This document shows, in pieces, positions 1 through 4,777 of a stretch of 6,343 bases of DNA. The stretch is taken from positions 1-6,343 of the forward strand of contig JAUYHV010000222.1 of the NCBI GenBank assembly GCA_030689845.1, read 5' to 3'. This DNA is from Dehalococcoidia bacterium (GTDB lineage Bacteria > Chloroflexota > Dehalococcoidia > JACQUA01). The position numbers and the translations under genes were made by a program. How positions within the stretch are numbered: position 1 is the stretch's first letter; each line of letters starts with the position of its first letter. Under the pieces are notes generated by a model, which had not been told where the DNA came from, searched no databases, and saw only the letters and a list, made by a program, of their open reading frames with translations.

Positions 1-168
1 GACCCGGCTTCCCTCAAGTCCCTGGCCGACCTATATAAAGCCTGTAAGGAGGATTTCAAACTGCAACCCGCCGACGTGGTAAAAGAACTGGGCTATTCGT
101 CCCAGGCGGACATTTCCATGACCCCGGCAGAGGCATACATCGCGGTAGCAGGGCCAAGAATACAATAG
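1..168 (+). CDS. C-terminal end of an unidentified phage protein (5' truncated)
   Basis: An open frame enters from the left edge and ends at TAG 166-168, leaving 55 residues. It starts DPASLKSLADLY and ends AYIAVAGPRIQ. The visible part looks like a small helical domain: a helix around SLADLYKACKEDF, then a segment LQPADVVKELGY, then a helix around TPAEAYIAVA. This layout resembles the short helical tails seen at the end of some phage recombination or single-strand-DNA-binding proteins, and such a gene would fit just upstream of a replication initiator. That is inference from context only, because no catalytic motif is present. The stop lies 27 bases before the next start, so the two genes are probably in one operon. 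I am confident that the frame is coding (natural composition, correct spacing to the next gene) but not of the function. Confidence 0.6.
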   Translation, partial: DPASLKSLADLYKACKEDFKLQPADVVKELGYSSQADISMTPAEAYIAVAGPRIQ

Positions 169-182
169 AAATCCTTAAGGAT

Positions 183-189
183 AAAGGAG
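183..189 (+). promoter_or_regulatory. Shine-Dalgarno that fixes the GTG start of the replication initiator
   Basis: AAAGGAG ends six bases before GTG at 196. The initiator has no ATG nearby in frame, so this site is what supports a GTG start for it. Confidence 0.7.
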
Positions 190-195
190 TCTGTT

Positions 196-966
196 GTGGC
201 GCGTAAGAGTAACGGCTGGGTTAAAATCCACTCAAATATCCTGAAGGAAGGATTAAGCCCTGCCCAATTTAAGTTTTTCGTAGGTTCGATTCTCCTTGCC
301 GACCCCCGGAGTAGTAAAACCCCGGGGGTCGTGGATTTATCAATCAGGCAACTTGCAAAAGAGTTAGGTATGTCACGGTCTGACGTGTGGAGGCAGGAAA
401 AAGAGCTTTTAGACCGCGGCATAATAACAATGAATGGCGATGGGTTTTACATCAATAAATACGAGCATTATCAAGGAAGTGGAAAGTCTGTCCCGCCCGT
501 GGGACAGATAGAAGCTAAAAAACATACAAATACTGTCCCGCCCGTGGGACAGATAGAAAAAATAGAAATTTCACAAAGTGTCCCGCCCGTGGGACAAAGT
601 GTCCCAACTTTTGTGCCTGCAGGTCCCTACAAGAAGAGAAGAAGTAAAGAAGTAAAGAAGTATAGTAATACTGTCAAAAAAAAACCCCCATTAAAAAAGG
701 ATAAATACGGAGAAGCACAAAACGTCCTTTTGAATGAAGAGGAATATCAGAAACTTCTTCATAAATTTGGTATTACTGAGGCGCTTGAAAAGATTGATAG
801 CCTGTCTTGCTATATGGGAAGTAAGGGAATTAAATACAAGAGCCATTATCTCACGATATTAAGTTGGGATAAAAAGGATAAAAAGGAGGCAAGTAATGGA
901 GCCGATAAAAAACATAGTGGGCCAGGGGCGATTCCACAGAAATACACAAAACTCGGAGGTGGTTGA
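196..966 (+). CDS. Phage replication initiator / replisome organizer (winged-helix N-terminus)
   Basis: The 256-aa product starts at GTG. Residues about 7-93 look like the N-terminal winged-helix DNA-binding domain of phage replication proteins (lambda O / DnaD-like organizers). This includes GWVKIHSNIL, the helix-turn-helix stretch LSIRQLAKELGMSRSDVWRQ (48-67), and a wing ending in INKYEHYQ. Residues about 98-170 form a low-complexity linker containing SVPPVGQ, TVPPVGQ and SVPPVGQ at a 15-residue period, then a very basic stretch. Residues about 171-226 form a helical C-terminal domain with YQKLLHKFG and GIKYKSHYLTILSW, a pattern common at the end of these initiators. The likely job is to bind the origin and recruit helicase through the downstream loader. 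The linker DNA itself appears to be the origin (see the repeat entries). The last 23 codons overlap the loader gene and encode a low-complexity tail ending in GGG. The family-level call is firm; the exact subfamily is not. Confidence 0.8.
   Translation: MARKSNGWVKIHSNILKEGLSPAQFKFFVGSILLADPRSSKTPGVVDLSIRQLAKELGMSRSDVWRQEKELLDRGIITMNGDGFYINKYEHYQGSGKSVPPVGQIEAKKHTNTVPPVGQIEKIEISQSVPPVGQSVPTFVPAGPYKKRRSKEVKKYSNTVKKKPPLKKDKYGEAQNVLLNEEEYQKLLHKFGITEALEKIDSLSCYMGSKGIKYKSHYLTILSWDKKDKKEASNGADKKHSGPGAIPQKYTKLGGG
300..331 (+). repeat. Perfect GC-rich inverted repeat inside the initiator gene
   Basis: The arms CGACCCCCGG (300-309) and CCGGGGGTCG (322-331) pair perfectly over 10 bp around a 12-base loop. 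There is no T-run after it, so it does not look like an intrinsic terminator. It lies in the DNA-binding-domain part of the gene (residues about 35-46, ADPRSSKTPGVV). Its function is unknown. Confidence 0.6.
487..508 (+). repeat. Iteron-like inverted repeat, copy 1
   Basis: The core GTCCCGCCCGTGGGAC is at 490-505. The arms extend outward to a perfect 8-bp pairing, TCTGTCCC (487-494) with GGGACAGA (501-508), around a 6-base spacer. Copies 1 and 2 are identical over 26 bases (488-513 and 533-558). Confidence 0.85.
533..552 (+). repeat. Iteron-like inverted repeat, copy 2
   Basis: The same 16-bp core lies at 535-550, exactly 45 bases after copy 1. The arms CTGTCCC and GGGACAG pair over 7 bp. 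The core is unchanged at every third codon position relative to copy 1. Confidence 0.85.
579..605 (+). repeat. Iteron-like inverted repeat, copy 3, plus half-site
   Basis: The third identical core lies at 580-595, again exactly 45 bases on, with 6-bp arms TGTCCC and GGGACA. A lone half-site TGTCCC follows at 600-605, 21 bases after the matching half of copy 3. Both halves are preceded by ACAAAG, giving the direct repeat ACAAAGTGTCCC at 573-584 and 594-605. Confidence 0.8.
883..889 (+). promoter_or_regulatory. Shine-Dalgarno for the helicase loader, inside the initiator gene
   Basis: AAGGAGG ends six bases before ATG 896. It supports the upstream start that produces the 71-base overlap with the initiator. 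No other in-frame ATG lies close downstream. Confidence 0.75.
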
Positions 967-1684
967 AGACCCGGGGGAGTTCAACCAGGTAAATGAATGG
1001 GCGATTGGCTGCAAAATATGCAAGGGGCTGGGGTTCGTCCATCCTGTTTTTCCGAGTGGTAGAATAAATTATAGCAAGGTGGAACCCTGTGTCTGTTGGG
1101 ATAAATATAGGTTTCAGCCTGCGGTAATCAGGCATAGAGGGCTGAACCCCAGCCAGACCTTTGACAACTTCCAGTTATCTAAAAGGAATCAGGAAGCCTA
1201 TGACGCGGCAAGGATATTTGCAGAACCAGATTCACCCTACCCGTTCGTACTGATTTATGGGTCAACCGGGTGCGGCAAAACGCATCTTTGCCAGGCATGT
1301 GCCCTCACTATGCAAGCTAATGGGGATGCGGTCAGGCTATCAACACTGGCCGATTTTTTCTCAGATTGTCGTAATCACCTTGATTCTAAGGACATTGAAC
1401 GGTATCTGGAAATAGTCCGGGGGTGGCCTGTTCTTATTTTTGACGATATGAAGGCGGAGAGCCTGTCTAACTGGGCAGTTACCCACCTGGAAGATATAAT
1501 TGATTTCAGATATAGGGAAAGTATGAATGGGAACCCACTGAGGACTTTTCTTACGACAAACCTGGACGTGGAACCACATGGCAATATACCACCGATACCG
1601 CCCAGGATTCTATCGCGGTTCAGTGATTATAAGGTCGGTAAGGTCGTGCTGAATCAGGATATCGACCACAGGCCGGGTAACTGA
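896..1684 (+). CDS. DnaC-like AAA+ helicase loader
   Basis: The 262-aa product should load the replicative helicase at the origin in the cytoplasm, using ATP. Residues 39-67 hold a likely zinc knuckle: C39 and C42 in GCKICKGLGF, then C65 and C67 in EPCVCW. The AAA+ core follows. Walker A is GSTGCGKT (122-129), Walker B is VLIFDDM (179-185, acidic D183/D184), sensor 1 is FLTTN (218-222), and a late box PPRILSRFSD (235-244) carries arginines R237/R241 in the arginine-finger position. The length and the N-terminal Cys pattern match phage DnaC/DnaI-type loaders. The start is set by the AAGGAGG inside the upstream gene. The 71-base overlap implies coupled translation of initiator and loader, consistent with a need for both at one origin. 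The next gene starts 14 bases after the stop. Confidence 0.9.
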   Translation: MEPIKNIVGQGRFHRNTQNSEVVEDPGEFNQVNEWAIGCKICKGLGFVHPVFPSGRINYSKVEPCVCWDKYRFQPAVIRHRGLNPSQTFDNFQLSKRNQEAYDAARIFAEPDSPYPFVLIYGSTGCGKTHLCQACALTMQANGDAVRLSTLADFFSDCRNHLDSKDIERYLEIVRGWPVLIFDDMKAESLSNWAVTHLEDIIDFRYRESMNGNPLRTFLTTNLDVEPHGNIPPIPPRILSRFSDYKVGKVVLNQDIDHRPGN

Positions 1685-1698
1685 GCCAACAGACACGG

Positions 1699-2640
1699 AT
1701 GGGGGAAATCGACAGACTCTTCCTCAGGGTAAGGGTCGAACAGAGCCTGGGTATTATAGAGGACGTGGCCGCCAAGACCGACAGGCCGCTTATTGTCCAG
1801 TTCAGCGGGGGACGTGATTCCATGGTTCTCCTGGAGCTTACCCGGACGGTCACCAGTAATTTCGTCTGCGCTTATATGGCAACCGGGCTCGAATTCGCCG
1901 GGTTTGTCAAGTATATAAAAGACTTTTGTGCCGGGGCAGGTGTACCGCTCATTATCAGCAATCCTACCATGCACAAGGGCAACCTGTTCAAGCGGGTCGA
2001 GCAGTTCAGGACATGGCCCGGCCTGGTGGCCACCTGGTGCTGCCGGGACCTGAAACTCCGCCCGGAGAAGAAGCTGCTGCAGAAGCTCTACGGCAAGGGC
2101 ACGTTTTATAAACTCGAAGGTGTCAGGATGTATGAAAGCCAGCGCCGCCGGTCACTCTATAAAGATGTCGCGGAGACTTTTATCCGGGAAGACGGGGAGC
2201 ATAAGAAGAGCTTCGATGTATTTCCGATACTTTTGTGGTCTGATTATGACGTGATTAACTTCCTGCAGGAAAAGGGGCTGCCTACGTCCCGGCTTTACGA
2301 CGATTACGGGGTATCCGGGTGCTCCTGGTGTCCGTTCTATGAGCCTGCAATCTACAAGCGGGTGCTGGAGAAGCTGCCCAACCATTACGACCGGTTTATC
2401 GAGTGGGAAGAGAAGCTGGGGCAGCCGAGTGTCAACGGCTTCGTTTACCTGGGGGACATCAAGCGGGAAGTGGTGGACGGCATACCCATGCCAGTCCGGG
2501 ATGAGGGCAAGCCCGGCAGGTCGCCCTGCCAGATGATGCTGAACGGTGAACTGGTGCCGACCTGCTCGGTCTACGGGCATCTCTATATCGATGGAACTTG
2601 TTTCAGGTGTGATATTCTCGAGATAAAGGAGCCATTATGA
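1699..2640 (+). CDS. PP-loop enzyme of the PAPS/APS reductase superfamily, possibly Fe-S
   Basis: The 313-aa product has the PP-loop SGGRDS (36-41), which binds the nucleotide phosphates. It also has the later superfamily motif GVRMYESQRR (141-150), comparable to GxRxxxSxxR of CysH. A Cys pair, C114-C115 in WCCRDLK, and GCSWCPF with C208/C211 give CC-X92-CxxC. This resembles the [4Fe-4S] ligand pattern of bacterial APS reductases. The CysH catalytic tail (ECGLH-type) is not seen. Instead the C-terminus holds C289 and a C301-x2-C304 knuckle. Family relatives include CysH and the DNA phosphorothioation protein DndC, and phage members have no settled role. Sulfur transfer to nucleic acid or a nucleotide is possible but not shown. 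No good Shine-Dalgarno precedes ATG 1699, so translation may be coupled to the loader stop 14 bases upstream. The gene is GC-richer than its upstream neighbours. It overlaps the next gene by ATGA. Confidence 0.85.
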   Translation: MGEIDRLFLRVRVEQSLGIIEDVAAKTDRPLIVQFSGGRDSMVLLELTRTVTSNFVCAYMATGLEFAGFVKYIKDFCAGAGVPLIISNPTMHKGNLFKRVEQFRTWPGLVATWCCRDLKLRPEKKLLQKLYGKGTFYKLEGVRMYESQRRRSLYKDVAETFIREDGEHKKSFDVFPILLWSDYDVINFLQEKGLPTSRLYDDYGVSGCSWCPFYEPAIYKRVLEKLPNHYDRFIEWEEKLGQPSVNGFVYLGDIKREVVDGIPMPVRDEGKPGRSPCQMMLNGELVPTCSVYGHLYIDGTCFRCDILEIKEPL

Positions 2641-2939
2641 GACATGAAAACGAAGTCTGGTGGGGGCAGAAGATTATTGGGCATATCGACGGGAAGAAGT
2701 TTGAGAAGGTGGTACAGGGTTCAAAGCACATGCTTAAAAAGCCGCCAGCCTGGTGTATCGACGCGGACGCCTTCGACAACGAGATTCTCCCGACCTGCAC
2801 AGAGATAATAGTCCGGGATACCGAGTCCGGTGTTGAATACTACTCCACGATGTTTAACTTCGAGCAGTACAAGGGCACGATAGACCGGGGATTCGGGCGA
2901 CAGTATTTTCTCACCCTCAACCACTGGCTGCAGAGATAA
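2637..2939 (+). CDS. Unknown 100-aa protein coupled to the PP-loop enzyme
   Basis: The start ATG overlaps the stop of the PP-loop gene as ATGA, and AAAGGAG (2625-2631) lies five bases upstream, so expression should be tightly tied to that enzyme. The product is soluble-looking, with no signal peptide or membrane segment. Visible features are NEVWWGQKIIG near the start, two cysteines (C40 in PPAWCIDADAFD and C54 in LPTCTEIIVRD), and an aromatic C-terminal half containing YYSTMFNFEQY and RQYFLTLNHW. I do not recognise a domain. The regular alternation of polar and hydrophobic residues at 55-95 suggests a small mostly beta fold, which is inference. The coupling makes a partner or accessory role for the PP-loop enzyme worth testing. 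Confidence 0.8.
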   Translation: MRHENEVWWGQKIIGHIDGKKFEKVVQGSKHMLKKPPAWCIDADAFDNEILPTCTEIIVRDTESGVEYYSTMFNFEQYKGTIDRGFGRQYFLTLNHWLQR

Positions 2940-2974
2940 ATTACCAGTAATTAATAAAATAAAAAGGAGGAAAC

Positions 2975-3673
2975 ATGGAGACCAATGGTAGCTTAACTGG
3001 GGATGGTAAGGGGGAATTACAGCCCACTGCTATAATCATGGTGGAACCCAAGCGGGATGAGAAAGTTCTCGCCTTTTATAAAGAGGGTGTCCGGCTGAAA
3101 CAATTTGCTGAGGCCAGAGTAATAAAAACAGTGGAGGATATGAAATCCGCCACTGAAGACCTGGTTTTACTGAAAGGTATTAAGAAGAGCCTGGTTGATA
3201 AGTGGGCTGAATATATCGGCCCTTTCAAGGAACACCTGGAATTACTCAATAACTCCTTCAAGGCGTACATTGCTCCGCTTGTCGAGGCCGACACTATCAC
3301 CCGGGAGAAGATGAAAACCTTCGACATCTACATCGAACAGGAACGGCAGAAAGCCGAGCAACTCAACCGGGACGCCCTGGACGTGGCAAAGCGGCAGGCA
3401 ACGGCTAACTACGGGGAGTTCACGGTAGAAACAACCCCTGTTGGTGTTCCCATGGCACTTCCAAAGACAATCCGCACCGATGTGGGGAGTGCAGGAAAGC
3501 GGGATTACTGGGATTGGGAAGTCACTGATATTAAACTCATACCCCTGGAATACTTTACGATTAATGAGAAAATGATTAGCGCTGTTGTCAGGGCTTCTAA
3601 AGGAAAAATGATTATCCCTGGAATCAGAATGTTTAATAACCCGGGTCTGGTAATCCGCACAAGAAAATCATAA
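2975..3673 (+). CDS. Phage coiled-coil protein of unknown function
   Basis: The 232-aa product follows a strong AAGGAGG (2964-2970), four bases before ATG. Residues about 25-145 are strongly helical and charged, probably one long coiled coil. It is broken near IGPFKEHLEL (81-90) and AYIAPLVEAD (97-106), and ends in YIEQERQKAEQLNRDALDVA (119-138). The C-terminal part (about 165-229) has TIRTDVGSAGKRDYWDWEV, then IPLEYFTINEKMI and IIPGIRMF. A helical N-terminal region followed by a tail of this type (W-E-V, then P-x-x-Y, then a closing I-P-G-I-R) recurs in phage early regions near recombination and replication genes. I know it only as a protein of unknown function. It resembles in outline, but cannot be equated with, Gam-like or SMC-like helper proteins. 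It is cytoplasmic, and no enzyme motif is visible. Confidence 0.8.
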   Translation: METNGSLTGDGKGELQPTAIIMVEPKRDEKVLAFYKEGVRLKQFAEARVIKTVEDMKSATEDLVLLKGIKKSLVDKWAEYIGPFKEHLELLNNSFKAYIAPLVEADTITREKMKTFDIYIEQERQKAEQLNRDALDVAKRQATANYGEFTVETTPVGVPMALPKTIRTDVGSAGKRDYWDWEVTDIKLIPLEYFTINEKMISAVVRASKGKMIIPGIRMFNNPGLVIRTRKS

Positions 3674-3725
3674 CCCGGTTGGCAAAAACAGGTAATAATA
3701 TTTTAAAAAACAGGAGGTAAACAAC

Positions 3726-4139
3726 ATGAGAAACGAGCAGAAGTTAAAGGAAATAGGATTGGAGGACAAGGTTATCTATTACCGGCTGCCTTTAGGTGTA
3801 CCGAAGGCAGAACACCGTACCACGGTTTGCCTGGTTGAGGTGAGCAGGGGCGTGTTCGTCCGGGGTATCTCGCATTGTAGCAATCAAGACCAGTTCACAA
3901 AGAGGGTAGGCCGGGCAATCGCCCTGGGCAGGGCTATCCAGGCCATGGAAAAAAAGGAAAACTCAAACTCCATTTATGCCTTACGGGCAGGAGTGGAATA
4001 TCGGTCTTTACCGTTTTATTTAGAAGAATTTTATTATAAGTCAGCATATAACCCCCTTCTTACTTCCTACGAAAACGAGATAATGCAGGCCAGGTACAGG
4101 GCCATGGAGAATTATAGAAAAGAAGGAAGCCAAGCATGA
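3726..4139 (+). CDS. Unknown 137-aa phage protein
   Basis: AGGAGGT (3712-3718) lies seven bases before ATG. The N-terminal half is probably a small beta-rich unit (YRLPLGVPKAEHRTTVCLVE, 19-38), running into GVFVRGISHCSNQDQF (42-57) and the basic helix KRVGRAIALGRAIQAME (59-75). The sequence RGISxCSxxDxFxKxxGRxxAxGRA looks like a conserved phage motif, possibly for binding nucleic acid, given the basic helix. That role is inference. The C-terminal half is rich in tyrosine and phenylalanine (PFYLEEFYYKSAYNP). There is no signal or membrane segment. The stop overlaps the next small gene as ATGA. An A/T-rich 52-base gap precedes the gene, but no convincing promoter was found in it. Confidence 0.75.
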   Translation: MRNEQKLKEIGLEDKVIYYRLPLGVPKAEHRTTVCLVEVSRGVFVRGISHCSNQDQFTKRVGRAIALGRAIQAMEKKENSNSIYALRAGVEYRSLPFYLEEFYYKSAYNPLLTSYENEIMQARYRAMENYRKEGSQA

Positions 4140-4297
4140 CCCGCACCTTCAAGGGCGATAAGTGGACAAAGCTATTAGGCTCACGGATACCGTTGGGCTC
4201 TATCGTGGAGGTAGTCAAGTTCATGCCGCGCCGCCGGGTATTGGTCAGGTTCAATAATCAAATTATAGGGACGATGCTATGGTGTCTACAAAAGTAG
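4136..4297 (+). CDS. 53-aa small phage protein
   Basis: ATG overlaps the preceding stop (ATGA), and AAGGAA (4123-4128) sits seven bases upstream. The product begins MTRTFKGDKWTKLLGSRIP and continues GSIVEVVKFMPRRRVLVRF, ending with TMLWCLQK. The glycine/valine beta pattern, the basic RRRVLVRF strand, and the closing MLWC-L-K look like a small SH3-like or beta-barrel fold. Short proteins with this ending occur in phage early regions. The function is unknown, but the protein seems intact and under coding constraint. It is too short for default ORF length cutoffs and would easily be missed. Confidence 0.7.
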   Translation: MTRTFKGDKWTKLLGSRIPLGSIVEVVKFMPRRRVLVRFNNQIIGTMLWCLQK

Positions 4298-4415
4298 CTT
4301 TGGTAAACTCTTCGACCGGGGGAACATATACTCAGCCGGATGATTATTCGTCCACGGCAGCGTCCGGGGTTAATCGGTTTAGTTTTCCCCTGCCGGATTT
4401 TGGGTTTTTTGACCT
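4298..4415 (+). other. Stretch without a clear gene
   Basis: No frame gives a convincing product with a ribosome site. One frame opens at ATG 4279, overlapping the 53-aa gene, and runs to 4584 (101 aa). Its first half reads naturally (STGGTYTQPDDYSSTAAS), but its second half is an arginine/proline-rich sequence typical of an out-of-frame reading, and it has no proper Shine-Dalgarno. A 31-aa ORF (4340-4435) and a closed stub ending in FDRGNIYSAG at 4343 are the other options. The stretch may be a decayed gene or non-coding spacer. A T6 run at 4405-4410 has only a weak 3-4 bp stem before it and is not called a terminator. Confidence 0.4.
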
Positions 4416-4589
4416 GTGCGCCCGCAGACTGGTGAGAAATATGCCGGGCTGGCGATTGATACCCGGGGCTGTCAGGCCGGTACCCTACTTGTTAAGAGCG
4501 TCATTACATACCCCCAAGCCGGTACCCAAGCGCCGGATAACGCCGAGACCGTGGACAGGAAAGAATTTCCACAAGGAGGATTGAAATGA
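4416..4589 (+). CDS. Possible 57-aa protein starting at GTG (or a gene remnant)
   Basis: From GTG 4416 the frame runs to TGA 4587-4589, overlapping the next ATG as ATGA, the same junction type as at 2637 and 4136. The product has a natural composition: RPQTGEKYAGLAIDTRGCQA, then GTLLVKSVITYPQAGT, ending DRKEFPQGGLK. Its codons favour purines in first position, unlike the competing 101-aa frame over the same DNA. The decamer GCCGGTACCC occurs twice (4476-4485, 4518-4527), 14 codons apart in this frame, giving QAGT each time with CAG/CAA as a silent difference. Against it, there is no Shine-Dalgarno before GTG 4416, and stops in this frame lie immediately upstream (4410-4412). It may therefore be the 3' end of a gene whose front has decayed. 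Confidence 0.4.
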   Translation: MRPQTGEKYAGLAIDTRGCQAGTLLVKSVITYPQAGTQAPDNAETVDRKEFPQGGLK

Positions 4590-4777
4590 AGGAGATATTG
4601 AAAAAGATTTTCGACCGGCTGGTTCGTAGGAAAGTAGTCAAAGCCTACGGCTATCTTTCACCGGATATACCCAATGGTGTAATCGAGTGGTATTACAAGT
4701 GGTGGTTCTGGGGCGAGCCCAAAGTTATTTATAAAAAAATTAGTAAGGTGGTAAAAAATGGTAAGAAAAAGAATTGA
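4586..4777 (+). CDS. 63-aa basic, aromatic small protein
   Basis: A strong AAGGAGG (4573-4579) lies six bases before ATG. The product is very basic (KKIFDRLVRRKVVKAYGYLS) with a tryptophan/tyrosine cluster EWYYKWWFWGEPKVIYKKIS (32-51) and a lysine-rich end. It is not long or hydrophobic enough for a clear membrane helix, but an amphipathic, membrane-associated role is possible. I do not recognise it. Its last 20 bases overlap the start of the membrane protein gene, so the two are probably translated together, and it could be a partner of that protein. Confidence 0.65.
   Translation: MKEILKKIFDRLVRRKVVKAYGYLSPDIPNGVIEWYYKWWFWGEPKVIYKKISKVVKNGKKKN

Larger units (their letters stand above)
487..720 (+). 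other. Putative phage replication origin embedded in the initiator gene
   Basis: Three identical inverted repeats at a 45-bp period, plus a half-site (487-605), are followed by a purine tract containing the tandem octamer AAGTAAAG (642-657). After that comes an A-rich segment with nine consecutive A residues (676-684); positions 661-720 contain only 18 G/C of 60. Iterons next to an easily melted A/T-rich segment, all lying in the linker-coding part of an initiator gene, match the known layout of the lambda O gene and several phages of Gram-positive bacteria. The assignment is inferred from this layout. No DnaA box was recognised. Confidence 0.6.

Noticed and set aside
93..422. 109-aa reverse-strand open frame
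   Set aside because: It is antisense to the start of the replication initiator, has no ribosome site, and its product is an unstructured serine/leucine-rich sequence typical of a shadow frame.
487..605. CRISPR array
   Set aside because: The 16-bp core repeats at a 45-bp period, but there are only three copies, adjacent copies share sequence beyond the core, the whole lies in frame within a gene, and no cas gene is near.
2152..2580. 142-aa reverse-strand open frame
   Set aside because: It is antisense to the PP-loop enzyme, which has clear motifs. Long shadows like this are expected opposite GC-rich genes.
3679..3707. Promoter-like TTGGCA, 17-base spacer, TTTAAA
   Set aside because: The -35 matches 5 of 6 but the -10 only 4 of 6. 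The transcript would begin inside the Shine-Dalgarno of the following gene. It is more likely chance in an A/T-rich gap.
4387..4410. Possible terminator (CCC ... GGG followed by T6)
   Set aside because: The stem is only 3-4 bp with a long loop, far too weak for an intrinsic terminator, and genes continue downstream on the same strand.
4405..4416. Programmed -1 frameshift at the T6 run joining the two frames of 4279-4589
   Set aside because: A -1 slip on TTT TTT is followed immediately by TGA (4410-4412), so it cannot lead into the downstream frame.
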